From the NCBI GenBank assembly GCA_002284615.2, contig MU070399.1, positions 36,380-52,035 on the forward strand: a stretch of 15,656 bases of DNA, given 5' to 3'. The stretch is from Dunaliella salina. Lineage: Eukaryota; Chlorophyta; Chlorophyceae; Chlamydomonadales; Dunaliellaceae. How positions within the stretch are numbered: position 1 is the first letter of the stretch; the number at the start of each line of letters is the position of its first letter. The position numbers and the translations under genes are program-made. The notes below the pieces were generated by a model, which saw nothing but the letters and a program-made list of their open reading frames with translations, had not been told where the DNA came from and made no database searches. This document shows positions 10,701-15,565 of this stretch, piece after piece.

Positions 10701-12368
10701 GACAGAACTGCTGTGTGCGTGCGCCTCGTACCTGAGGAGAATGGGGATGGCACAGGTGCCTTTTCTGCAGAGCTGGCTGTCTCTAACGCTGAGGTAACTG
10801 AGGATGGCTCGAAAGCCATCTGCCAGGTCTCGCGCTTGGGCAGTTACGTGGTCGTCAGCTACACCCCGCCCCCAAGCCCCCCACCTCCATCTCCCTCTCC
10901 TCCCCTTGCACCAGGCGAAAAGCAGTCCCCACCTTCCCCTGAAATGGGTGAGGTGTCGCCCTCCCCATCTCCCTTTCCCTCTCCCTCCCCCTCTCCACCC
11001 CCAGGTCAGCCCCAAAATCCTCCCACAACCACTCCTTCTCCCTCTCCCTCTCCCTCTCCTTCTCCATCTCCCTCTCTCTCTCCCTCACCCTCTACCTCGT
11101 CCCCTCCACCCCCAGATCAGCCCCAGGATCCTCCCACAGTCATCCCAGGACCCCCTGCACTGATGCCTGTTAAGGACAATGAATGCACAGGCGCAGCCAA
11201 CAAGGCACTCACGGTTACCTTGGAGGTGAGTTTCTCTGTTGCATCTCTGCATGTACGTGCGTTGATTTAGGTTTCGTGGCTATTGCTGAAGGTTGAATTT
11301 TGTACACAGCTGGACGGTTGGGTTGCACCGATAAGCGTAAGTGCTTTGAAGCTCAAGCTCATGGTACATGCACTCTTCTACTGTAGTTGCTTGTTTGAGC
11401 TGCAAAGGGGGATCTTTCCAGAGCTGTCTCCTTGAAGAAAACCCTTACCTGCTTTTGCTGAGCCTCCAAGCTCTGACCTTAAAACTTTTTTGAAAGGCTT
11501 CCGAAGCAAAGCTGATCCTAGAATTGGTGCTTTCTTAGGTCAACACTCATGCAGCTTGCCTGAGCTTTTGTTAGAGTTGATCCCAATGTTTGATGCCGTT
11601 TGAGAGTGTCCCACCAGCAGCTAACCAGCGAGTGAGTCTTGGGCTGTAGCCTACAGCCCCCACAGGGAAGGCCAACCCAATGTAACCCTGGCAACCCCAT
11701 TCCACGCGTAGATGGCAGGTTGGTTATGGATGCCAATATGCTGATGCTAACATGGATGCAAGCAGGCAAGCGGCGTGTCGAGGGTTAGTGGTATCTGCAC
11801 GTAATACAGTCATGCATGTGAAAGTATTCAGCAAGTGATGTTAATATGGCCAGCAAGTAATGCTAATATGCTAATGGATACTGACATGGACGCAAGCAGG
11901 CAAGCAGCACGTCTAGGGTTACTGGTCTCAGCAAGTAATGTTGTCAGGCATGTGGAAATGTTCAGCAAGGAAACGGGGCACATTGGAGAGGGCAGGCAGG
12001 TTGGCTTGCTGAGCATTTGTTCTATTGAGCTGCATGGAACATCAAAAGGGAGAGTGCAACGTGTGAGAGATGGTGGAGGGGGTCAGGATTTGCTCCAAAG
12101 ATGGGTGAACATGCAGGTCTTTGACCACAACCTTGAATCCTCATTTGTTCAGGCTGCTCCAACCAATTTCTCCTCGTGTACAGGTATCCTCATTTTACTT
12201 GTATCTCCTTTCGCACCTGGCCTCACAATTCACATTTCTTTGTTTGTTGACCACGCTTGTTGCGAGCGCAGTTCAGCAAGGCTGTGAATACAACTGAGCT
12301 CGCACTGAGGCTGCAGAGGAGCTTGGGAGCTTTCCTGGGACTAGAAAGCGGCTTGCAGTGTGAAGTTG

Positions 12369-12441
<73 letters not shown>

Positions 12442-14576
12442 TGTGTAGCCTTTTCACTTGCTCAGACCCCCAGGAAACAAGGTGAGTGTGCTCTACACCT
12501 GTTGACACAATCGCTGTTGGATGCCTGCTCCTTGGTTGCACTTGTTGTGAAAAATGGGTGGTTGGAAAGAGCGCCGCTTATGGCATTTTCTTCATGAGCC
12601 TTTGCTGGCCATGTCCACCAAAATCAGGTTGGTTTCACAGTTGACAGAGCCATCACCAGTCATGGCCATTGGTGACAAAGAAACACACATCTGTCACGTG
12701 TTTAAAAATGCCGAGTGCCCCTGCATGCTGTTTTCTGGTGGGTGTGCTGAGGCTTGCTGTGCTGCTCAAAAGTGCTGCTTGCTGCCCGTGGGTAGTTGCG
12801 ACCAAGAGCATGGTGGAATGCGGGTGATCAGCTTGCGATGCAAGCGTTATTGAACTGTGCTGAGTGATCAGTACCTGATGCATGTGCCGTCAGAGTATGC
12901 AGAATCATCAGCTTGTGGTAGGCATTGCTGGAGTGCGCTTCTTACATGATCAGCTCACAATGCAAGCGTTGTTGTACTGTGCTGAATGATCAGTGTGCAA
13001 TGCATGCGCTGTCAGAGAATGCCTGGGTCAGCTTGTGATGCAAGCATTGTCAGAGTACGCCAAGTGACCAGGCTAAGATGCAGGCGTGGTTGGAGTGCCT
13101 AAAACAAAGGCATTGTGATATAGTCAGCTTGTGATGCAAGCGTTGTGGGACCCCGCCTGAATCGATCAGCTCGTGACGCAAGCATCGTTGGAGTACGTTG
13201 AGTGATCAGTGCCTAACGCGAGCATTGTCAGGATATGCAGAGTGGTCAGCTTGTGATGCAGCAATGCTGGAGTGCGCTTCTTTAGTGATCAGGTAAATGC
13301 ATGCATTGTCAGAGTGTGCTTCTAAATGATCCGCTTGTGATGCAAGCACTGTTGGGGTGTGCTGCTTCATTGATCAGTGTGTGTGGTTCATGCATCGCCA
13401 AAGTATGCACAGTAATCAGCTCGTGATGCAAGCGTTGTCGGAGTACGTCACGTGACCAGCTTGCAATGCAAGCATTGTTGTACTGTGCTGAGTGATCATT
13501 CTGTGCTGCATGCGTCAGGGTATGCAAATGTTCCGCTCGTGAAGAAGCAATGCTGCAGTGCACCTCTGAGGTGATCAGCTTGCATTGCCTTGCATTACAA
13601 GCGTTGTTGTAAAGTGCGTTGATGGACCAGTACCTGATGCGTGCACTGTCAGAGTGTGCTTAGTGATCTGCTTGTGGTGAAGCATTGTTGGAGTGCGCTT
13701 CTCAAGTGCTTGGGTAGTTGTGCAAGCGTTTTCGGAGTGCGCTGCTTGGTTGATCAGCTTGGGCAGCATGTGTTACCGGAGTACGCCAAGTGGTCAGCAT
13801 GTGATGCAAGCATTGTCAGAGTACGCAAAGTGTCCAGCTTAAGGTGCAAGCGTTGTTGGAGTGCGCTGCAAGAGGGAGCAAACGTGGTCGGAGTGCCTGG
13901 GACGCAGGCGTTGTGACCTGGTCAGCTTGTGATGCAGTGCTGCACAAGTGGCCAGCTTTTGAAGCAAGCATCATCAAGTGTGCTGCTTCCGGCGCAGCTG
14001 CTGCTTGTTTAGTGCTGCTTGCTTCTCATGGGCTTTTGTTGAGCAGAAAGGGGGCCTCGCTTTGCCATGAGGTTGACCGGCAATGCAAGCTGTATAAGAG
14101 CTTGGAGACTGCATGCTGTAGGCAGAATTTGCTGATTGAGTTGGGTCTCAATGACAAAGAGCTTGCCCTTGTTTTGCTTCTTGAGTTGGTCTGTTTGGGC
14201 ATGTCCTCCTTGCTTTTGTTGATGCTGCACGTAGATGACTCTGGTGAGCTCCTTGCTAACTTGCTAGAAACGGCACTTTCCCGTAATGCTGGTAGCCAAT
14301 GGCCTGTGCAGACTTTTCTTTCCTTCTTTTTACCTTCTTGATGCATGTGAGTGACTGTGGTAGAGGAGGAGGAGGGCAAAACAGCACTGAGGGATATATT
14401 TTTGATGAGTGTGAACGTTTCATAGCCTTCCCTTGCTTTTGAATTGTTGCTGCACGCAGGTGACTTTGGTAGATGAGGAGGAGGGTGGCACAGCGCCGAG
14501 TGAGCAGCACGCAACCTACAGGGCGACTGCTGACCTGGGCTCTCAGACTCCTGGGTCAGCAGTTGTGAGGGCTCGA
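216..14576 (+). CDS. Partial 12-exon gene for a large extracellular REJ/GAIN-like protein with a Ser-Pro linker (gene span; exons listed separately)
   Basis: Twelve exons join 216-308, 1077-1185, 1535-1999, 2599-2709, 4832-4923, 7210-7262, 8146-8338, 8655-8742, 10018-10150, 10588-11225, 12272-12370 and 14460-14576. Every intron is GT-AG, and successive intron phases (2,0,0,0,2,1,2,0,1,0,0) are compatible, giving 730 stop-free codons (2191 nt). Order of parts: REJ/PKD-like beta region (about 1-118), helical A/L/E-rich region (about 120-445), Cys-containing beta region ending like a worn GPS motif (447-537), Pro/Ser linker (538-639), and a new alpha/beta module (640-730). N-glycosylation sequons at N112, N181, N419 and N664 and the (SP)n linker suggest a secreted or surface location. 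Start, signal peptide, any membrane segments and stop lie outside the window. REJ and GAIN assignments rest on pattern, not on a search; another algal adhesin family is possible. No function beyond extracellular adhesion or sensing is suggested. Confidence 0.85.
616..657 (+). CDS. Possible 42-nt cassette microexon (uncertain)
   Basis: A TGCAG acceptor ends at 615 and a consensus GTGAGT donor begins at 658, enclosing 42 nt (14 codons) with no stop in the phase passed on from exon 1. Inclusion would add a Cys-containing 14-residue insert (PPLCARDSCLGVE core) and keep the downstream frame. Direct joining of exon 1 to exon 2 also keeps the frame, so the sequence cannot decide between skipping and inclusion. 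The 81-bp repeats that follow at 675 begin just past its donor. Confidence 0.3.
675..916 (+). repeat. Three tandem 81-bp units
   Basis: Units at 675-755, 756-836 and 837-916 each begin GTTGTGCACYGAGT and carry TGTCTCACCTTGCTC-like and GTGACCTGACRC motifs. The period is a multiple of three, so one plus-strand frame stays open and would encode three Cys-containing 27-residue repeats (LCTEC...PCSCDLT). Position inside an intron and lack of splice support favour an intronic minisatellite. Confidence 0.85.
1077..1185 (+). CDS. Exon 2: REJ/PKD-like core strand region
   Basis: Acceptor TCTGTCGCAG ends at 1076 and donor GTGAGC starts at 1186. It encodes residues 32-67, starting TASQVPDISFRAEA and continuing VNPMLFEFGF and SGDDLR. 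The aromatic/hydrophobic pattern with an N/D-P-x-x-F-x-F segment recalls the DPLxYxW strand of REJ and PKD-type domains; this is inference. Its last ~32 bases and donor are duplicated in decayed form just downstream in the intron. Confidence 0.8.
1186..1534 (+). other. Intron 2 (349 nt, phase 0)
   Basis: Runs from GTGAGC to TTGCAG. Its first ~120 nt hold decayed duplications of the exon 2 end and donor; the remainder shows no recognisable feature. Confidence 0.8.
1213..1308 (+). repeat. Decayed duplicates of the exon 2/intron 2 junction
   Basis: 1258-1308 aligns to 1153-1204 (exon 2 end, donor GTGAGC and 19 nt of intron) at about 79% identity by eye, including a preserved AGGTGAGC. A shorter copy, 1213-1236, matches the GAATTTGGCYTCAA part. 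Reading past the true donor meets a stop quickly, so these are non-coding. Confidence 0.75.
1535..1999 (+). CDS. Exon 3: end of the REJ-like domain, basic linker, start of the helical region
   Basis: Acceptor CCTGTATTGCAG ends at 1534 and donor GTGTGT starts at 2000; 155 codons in phase 0 (residues 68-222). The strand-like segment GEYTVYVVAIDSVTGG is typical of the last strand of Ig-like, REJ and PKD modules. It is followed by a sequon (NLT, N112) and NYIPVGESC. A polar, mostly helical stretch (SFVADLQSKADEKADFERL) comes next, then an Asn/Asp/Gly-rich loop with sequon NDT (N181), a basic cluster GGRRRLLRQR (192-201), and a Leu-rich helix LDGLNALLDVLVNE. The RRLL core resembles a site-1-protease-type processing motif. 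Codon use looks GC-richer than the flanking introns. Confidence 0.92.
2000..2598 (+). other. Intron 3 (599 nt, phase 0)
   Basis: Runs from GTGTGT to TTTTGCAG. Contains the (CA)37 tract close to its acceptor and three TATTGTTGCC-like short repeats just before the acceptor (about 2557-2592). Confidence 0.8.
2483..2556 (+). repeat. (CA)37 microsatellite
   Basis: Uninterrupted CA dinucleotides over 74 nt, 42 nt upstream of the exon 4 acceptor. Open frames through it (Thr-His or Cys-Val runs) are composition artefacts. Confidence 0.98.
2599..2709 (+). CDS. Exon 4: helical region
   Basis: Acceptor TTGCCTTTTGCAG ends at 2598 and donor GTGAAA (weaker than its neighbours) starts at 2710; 37 codons, phase 0 on both sides (residues 223-259). 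It begins NGETVGTAADALGALTSIQ and ends LEQAQVLAK. Heptad-like spacing of Leu/Ala/Ile with acidic residues suggests amphipathic helices, as in the helical subdomain of GAIN-like regions (inference). It joins smoothly to VVDQALRILAES in the next exon. Confidence 0.85.
3323..3342. repeat. Small perfect hairpin
   Basis: GGGTTCAA and TTGAACCC, 8-bp arms around a 4-nt AGTA loop. It looks like a T-arm, but no tRNA acceptor stem or anticodon arm surrounds it. Confidence 0.7.
3442..3720 (+). repeat. Composite tandem repeat with a 44-bp core
   Basis: The outer block TGGAYGCTTRTT...GTGAGGCTGCTTTGCTCATGA occurs at 3442-3508 and again at 3651-3720. Between them are two good units and one partial 44-bp unit starting CATGGATGCTTA at 3527, 3571 and 3615. 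Outer block and core share the GGATGCTT and GTGAGGCTGC words, so both probably come from one unit. A related TTTGC-CATGAGGTTGAC segment recurs near 14063. Confidence 0.8.
3500..3520 (+). repeat. 21-bp dispersed repeat, copy 1
   Basis: CAACGATGAGTGATCACTGA plus G, identical to 4749-4769. It contains the self-complementary core AGTGATCACT. Confidence 0.9.
4070..4266. repeat. Long near-perfect inverted repeat (foldback / candidate hairpin RNA)
   Basis: Arms 4087-4158 and 4175-4246 match over 72 bp with three mismatches; the innermost 47 bp are perfect. After a short gap of about 3 nt the match continues outward (CACTCTTTGCTGC) to 4070 and 4266. The loop is only 16 nt (4159-4174). The 13-mer GGCACCTACTGAG at 4054-4066 recurs reverse-complemented in the loop (4162-4174). 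As part of intron 4 RNA it would fold into a stem of about 90 bp. It could be a foldback/template-switch product, a MITE, or a small-RNA precursor. Confidence 0.9.
4749..4769 (+). repeat. 21-bp dispersed repeat, copy 2
   Basis: Identical to 3500-3520, in the same intron 1.25 kb downstream. No wider homology around the two copies is obvious. Confidence 0.9.
4832..4923 (+). CDS. Exon 5: helical region
   Basis: Acceptor TTTGCAATGCAG ends at 4831 and consensus donor GTAAGT starts at 4924. It has 30 codons plus two bases (residues 260-289, then Q290 split). The product VVDQALRILAES continues the helix from exon 4 and ends TIRAALRNAG. The frame is fixed by the phase on both sides. Confidence 0.85.
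5543..5685 (-). repeat. 143-bp dispersed repeat, inverted copy of the hAT-like element interior
   Basis: The reverse complement of 9024-9166 aligns here over the same 143-nt span, with shared words CACCAACCAC, TTCACTCCA, TATAAGGACTCCA, AATCACCCAATTTG and TTCACG. The right-hand copy lies inside the hAT-like element, so this is probably a fragment of a related element in reverse orientation. Confidence 0.8.
5706..5781. repeat. Imperfect hairpin
   Basis: CCCCCCATTGGCACCTTTAG-type left arm (5706-5727) pairs imperfectly with TCAAAGGTGCTAGTTGGGGG on the right (5759-5781). The role is unknown. Confidence 0.5.
5912..6663. repeat. Segment bounded by 13-bp inverted repeats (weak transposon candidate)
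   Basis: ACTGTAGCGACAC at 5912-5924 is the exact reverse complement of GTGTCGCTACAGT at 6651-6663. I see no target-site duplication and little further arm homology, so this may be chance or an old MITE. Confidence 0.3.
6666..6941 (+). mobile_element. Relic related to the right half of the hAT-like element
   Basis: Aligns in direct orientation with 9226-9512. Shared blocks include GGGCCATTTT-GGGTGATCTG and CCAGGAGAGTGATCTGGGG. It ends at 6941 in a worn version of the element's right terminus (GACCCACTCTG versus GCCCACCTCTG). No matching left end was found. Confidence 0.6.
7031..7190 (+). repeat. Three tandem 57-59-bp units
   Basis: Units start AGCTGCYCCT at 7031, 7088 and 7147 and share CACC(A)TTCCTGRTCA and AGCAGAAGCTG-like words. 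They lie just upstream of the exon 6 acceptor. Confidence 0.75.
7210..7262 (+). CDS. Exon 6: small Cys-pair exon
   Basis: The 53-nt exon lies between acceptor CTGTTTGCAG (to 7209) and donor GTGAGT (from 7263). Its first base completes Gln (CA+G) and its last base starts Asp (G+AC). Without it, exons 5 and 7 are out of phase, so it is needed to close the frame; this is strong evidence for so short an exon. It encodes AAEKLGACEADDANCAD (residues 291-307), with C298 and C305 likely paired in an extracellular loop (inference). Its donor is the seed of the downstream 42-bp minisatellite. Confidence 0.82.
7267..7644 (+). repeat. Minisatellite: six 42-bp units flanked by two 63-bp units
   Basis: Copies start GTCGATGTGGGGCATTCAGT at 7267 (63 nt), then 7330, 7372, 7414, 7456, 7498 and 7540 (42 nt each), then 7582 (63 nt). 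The two outer copies share a 21-nt extension (TTCAGGGTGTGCAAGAATAG). All lengths are multiples of 21. The first copy starts inside the exon 6 splice donor (GTGAGTCGATG), which later copies carry as TTGAGT. Frames are open on both strands only because 42 and 63 are multiples of three. Confidence 0.95.
7730..7783 (+). repeat. (GT)27 microsatellite
   Basis: 54 nt of uninterrupted GT in intron 6, followed by ATGCGTGTG. Confidence 0.97.
8146..8338 (+). CDS. Exon 7: helical to beta transition
   Basis: Acceptor CTTTCTCGTACAG ends at 8145 and donor GTGAGT starts at 8339. Two leading bases complete Asp; 63 full codons (residues 309-371) and two trailing bases follow. The text DQGTFQRAMRLMDTLQEAG is helical, and VFDVAVLGR at the end is strand-like. 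GC and codon use differ clearly from the surrounding repeat-rich intron. Confidence 0.88.
8339..8654 (+). other. Intron 7 (316 nt, phase 2)
   Basis: Runs from GTGAGT to ATTGCAG. No repeat or other feature recognised. Confidence 0.85.
8655..8742 (+). CDS. Exon 8: Cys-pair segment
   Basis: Acceptor TATTGTTATTGCAG ends at 8654 and donor GTAAGT starts at 8743. The first base completes Arg (CG+C), and 29 codons follow (residues 373-401): ADRMQAGAVITTPDAFVAYC and then EGSEICSVR. C392 and C398 form a close pair. Phase 0 at the 3' end matches the next exon. Confidence 0.86.
8845..8853 (+). repeat. Left target-site duplication of the hAT-like element
   Basis: GGATTGTGT directly abuts the left terminus and is repeated at 9513-9521 directly after the right terminus. 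hAT elements normally make 8-bp duplications; the ninth base is either chance or a one-base uncertainty in the element end. Confidence 0.75.
8854..9512. mobile_element. Non-autonomous hAT-like DNA transposon (MITE-like, 659 bp)
   Basis: The left end CAGAGGTGGGCAACG (8854-8868) is the exact reverse complement of the right end CGTTGCCCACCTCTG (9498-9512). CAG-GGTGGGCAA is a familiar hAT-superfamily terminus. A 9-bp direct repeat GGATTGTGT flanks it exactly (8845-8853 and 9513-9521). No open frame resembling an hAT transposase is present, so it must have moved with enzymes supplied elsewhere. The interior has relatives in intron 5 (5543-5685 inverted, 6666-6941 direct), so it is one of a family. 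It sits inside intron 8 and would be removed by splicing. Confidence 0.8.
9513..9521 (+). repeat. Right target-site duplication of the hAT-like element
   Basis: GGATTGTGT, identical to 8845-8853, directly next to the right terminus. Confidence 0.75.
9922..9957 (+). repeat. Imperfect CTG trinucleotide run
   Basis: GCTGCTGCAGCTGCTGCTGC followed by interrupted CTG/CTC units, about 60 nt upstream of the exon 9 acceptor. It may add pyrimidine content but is not coding in the exon phase. Confidence 0.75.
10018..10150 (+). CDS. Exon 9: pre-GAIN-like segment with sequon
   Basis: Acceptor TGTCTGCCCACAG ends at 10017 and donor GTGGGT starts at 10151. It has 44 codons plus one base (residues 402-445, G446 split). 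The start DRLTLYLNSIRDAAIYTNAS carries sequon N419, followed by FPDGIPDLNHF and GAVEGPEVMS. It joins exon 10 as SG-VFDAQLDF. Confidence 0.87.
10151..10587 (+). other. Intron 9 (437 nt, phase 1)
   Basis: Runs from GTGGGT to CTGTCAG. One plus-strand frame is open from 10299 into exon 10, but it lacks coding character before 10588. Exon 9 joins exon 10 in the same frame without it. Confidence 0.82.
10588..11225 (+). CDS. Exon 10: GPS-like beta region plus (Ser-Pro)n linker
   Basis: Acceptor CACGTCTGTCAG ends at 10587 and donor GTGAGT starts at 11226; two leading bases plus 212 codons (residues 447-658). Cys at 462, 469, 489 and 524 sit in a beta-rich segment (SLTIPLNSNLP, AVCVRLVPEENGD, GSKAICQVSRLGSYVVVSY). 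The end matches the general shape of the GAIN/GPS terminus (Cys-x-Val-[HR]-Leu-x-[ST]-hydrophobic), but the cleavage tripeptide HL[ST] is replaced by RLG. Residues 538-639 are Pro/Ser-rich, with SPSP repeats and two similar PPP-x-QPQ-x-PPT blocks. This resembles hydroxyproline-rich linkers of green-algal matrix proteins. The last part (VKDNECTGAANKALTVTLE) opens a new module. Confidence 0.92.
10863..11168 (+). repeat. Coding Pro/Ser low-complexity tract (pyrimidine-rich)
   Basis: Encodes about 100 residues dominated by SP, PPP and SPSP. The plus strand is strongly C/T-biased (TCTCCC runs, about 10960-11100). TCCACCCCCAGRTCAGCCCC occurs twice, 111 nt apart (from 10994 and 11105), so the linker grew partly by segmental duplication. 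Confidence 0.9.
11226..12271 (+). other. Intron 10 (1046 nt, phase 0)
   Basis: Runs from GTGAGT to GCGCAG. Contains the duplicated block 11733-11969; no exon or gene otherwise recognised. Confidence 0.78.
11733..11969 (+). repeat. Two direct ~105-bp copies, period about 130 bp
   Basis: 11733-11835 and 11863-11969 share AATATGCTRATG, GCAAGCAGGCAAGC, AGGGTTA-TGGT and TTCAGCAAG, in the same order. Both end in TTCAGCAAG, the same 9-mer with which exon 11 starts at 12272. Confidence 0.8.
12272..12370 (+). CDS. Exon 11: alpha/beta module, helix
   Basis: Acceptor TGTTGCGAGCGCAG ends at 12271. The donor is the first GT of a (GT)34 tract at 12371. It has 33 codons, phase 0 on both sides (residues 659-691): FSKAVNTTELALRLQRSLGA, then FLGLESGLQCEVE. 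A strand (LTVTLE, end of exon 10), a helix and a strand (CEVEVTLV, continuing into exon 12) suggest a small SEA-like or ferredoxin-like unit (inference). Sequon at N664. Confidence 0.82.
12371..12438 (+). repeat. (GT)34 microsatellite forming the intron 11 donor
   Basis: The tract begins at the first intron base after the GAG codon of exon 11, so the splice donor is the first repeat unit. TTGTGTGTAG follows. Reading through gives a Val-Cys run ending at an in-frame TAG (12446-12448). Confidence 0.95.
12449..12481 (+). CDS. Possible 33-nt alternative exon after a GT-only mini-intron (uncertain)
   Basis: If the (GT)n tract 12371-12448, which ends in TAG, is removed as a 78-nt intron, then 11 in-frame codons (PFHLLRPPGNK) follow up to a consensus GTGAGT donor at 12482. 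The strong donor with nothing else to serve is the main argument. Against it, exon 11 joined straight to exon 12 gives a better strand (CEVEVTLV). Confidence 0.25.
12826..13985 (+). repeat. Degenerate ~40-bp minisatellite, about 28 units
   Basis: The recurrent unit is close to TGATCAGCTTGTGATGCAAG followed by CRTTGTYRGAGTRCGCY, with many substitutions and length changes (about 30-58 nt). In many places two sub-types alternate: one with AGCTTGTGATGCAAGCGTTG, the other with AGTACCTGATGCATGC and GTCAGAGTATGC. This suggests an older ~80-bp dimer. Confidence 0.88.
14208..14248 (+). repeat. Decayed copy of the exon 12 acceptor region (copy 1)
   Basis: CCTTGCTTTTGTTGATGCTG followed by CACGTAGATGACTCTGGTGAG matches 14431-14471 (CCTTGCTTTT...TGCTGCACGCAGGTGACTTTGGTAG). 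It even keeps a TAG acceptor and gains a GTGAGC donor nine bases later. Confidence 0.75.
14322..14393 (+). repeat. Decayed copy of the exon 12 acceptor and 5' exon (copy 2)
   Basis: Aligns to 14431-14501 through the TGACTKTGGTAGA-GAGGAGGAGGG words and on to ACAGCRCYGAG. Its AG would be followed by TGA, a stop in the gene's phase, so it cannot replace exon 12. Confidence 0.78.
14460..14576 (+). CDS. Exon 12 of the window: alpha/beta module, acidic strand and loop
   Basis: Acceptor GCTGCACGCAG ends at 14459 and donor GTGAGT starts at 14577; 39 codons, phase 0 on both sides (residues 692-730). It reads VTLVDEEEGGTAPSEQHATY and then RATADLGSQTPGSAVVRAR. The gene continues past it, because no stop occurs and a donor follows. 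Two decayed copies of its 5' junction lie upstream. Confidence 0.82.
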
Positions 14577-15425
14577 GTGAGTCCATGTTGGTAGCATTGG
14601 GCCATATTTGGAGGGCATTTCTTTAAAGAGTGGCTTTCCCATTGATACAATGTCCCTTGCCGCAGGGGAAAGAAATCACTGCGCAAAGATAACGCTCTTG
14701 GCTGTGCGCGATGACTGCGTGTTGGTAAATTAAGTATTAATTTTGAGGGTGCACGATCGTGTAAATCAGAATCCCAGACGGGGAGAGGGTATAAGTGGTC
14801 AAAGGTGCCCTTGCGCGATTGTGTGAAATGTTTGTTTTTGGGGTGCGTGGTTGGCGTGCGGTTGCATTGAAAGTTTGTTTTGGGGGGAAAGATGCGTGGT
14901 GAGTGCATTTTTCTAAGGTACAATTTTCTGAGCATGCTACCCGAGAATGCTCAGTGCCTGCAGTACAGTGACAGGCGCAATTTTTGTTCCGCGCCTACTA
15001 TATGGTCAAACAACTGCATGCACGCAAGATCTGGGAGAACGTGTCTCCAGGCCTTTCACACGATGGGGTATAGAGTGCATGGCATGTAGAGAGGAAGGAG
15101 GGTCAGTAGCTTCCATTCGCTGACCTGTGCTAGCAGGAAAAGTGAAGCTTTTGCAGGGATGTGCCTAGCAACATCAAACAGCTAAAAAGGGAGGCTTGGC
15201 TCCCCCGTCCCGAGATTAAATGAGGTTCCGGATCCTCCCATTTTCCGAAGCTCATCATGCAACCAAACTTGGAGCTGGATTTCCTCTTGCATATGGGATA
15301 GGCTGCAAAGTGTAACATTACTAGGCAAGGAATGCATTGCATAACAGGTTACGTAAAATTTCTTATAGTGTGATCAACTTCCTAGCTTGAACTTCGACCT
15401 GTGGTTCAGATGCACAGGAACATAA

Positions 15426-15448
15426 ATGCATGCGCATGCATGCATGCA
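15426..15448. repeat. Alternating purine-pyrimidine palindrome
   Basis: ATGCATGCGCATGCATGCAT plus GCA, largely self-complementary, 100 nt upstream of a long CA tract. Such sequence is prone to Z-DNA or cruciform. Confidence 0.85.
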
Positions 15449-15546
15449 CCCCCCTCCCCTACACACACATACGTGTATACTCATACACAGTAGCATGCAT
15501 AAACAAGCATAGGAATGCGTCTTTGTATTTTACATGCATGGTTGCG

Positions 15547-15565
15547 CACACACACACACACACAC

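Larger units (their letters stand above)
12371..14459 (+). other. Intron 11 (2089 nt, phase 0)
   Basis: Runs from GTGTGT to ACGCAG. Contains the (GT)34 tract, a long degenerate minisatellite (12826-13985) and two decayed copies of the exon 12 junction (14208-14248, 14322-14393). A 33-nt alternative exon at 12449-12481 is possible. Confidence 0.72.

Noticed and set aside
10584..11088. Minus-strand frames rich in Arg/Glu/Gly
   Set aside because: Antisense shadows of the Pro/Ser-coding exon 10.
14026..14586. 186-codon minus-strand open frame
   Set aside because: It lies over the junction-duplication region and exon 12 in antisense. No recognisable domain, Ser/Lys/Gln-rich by composition, no splice or context support.
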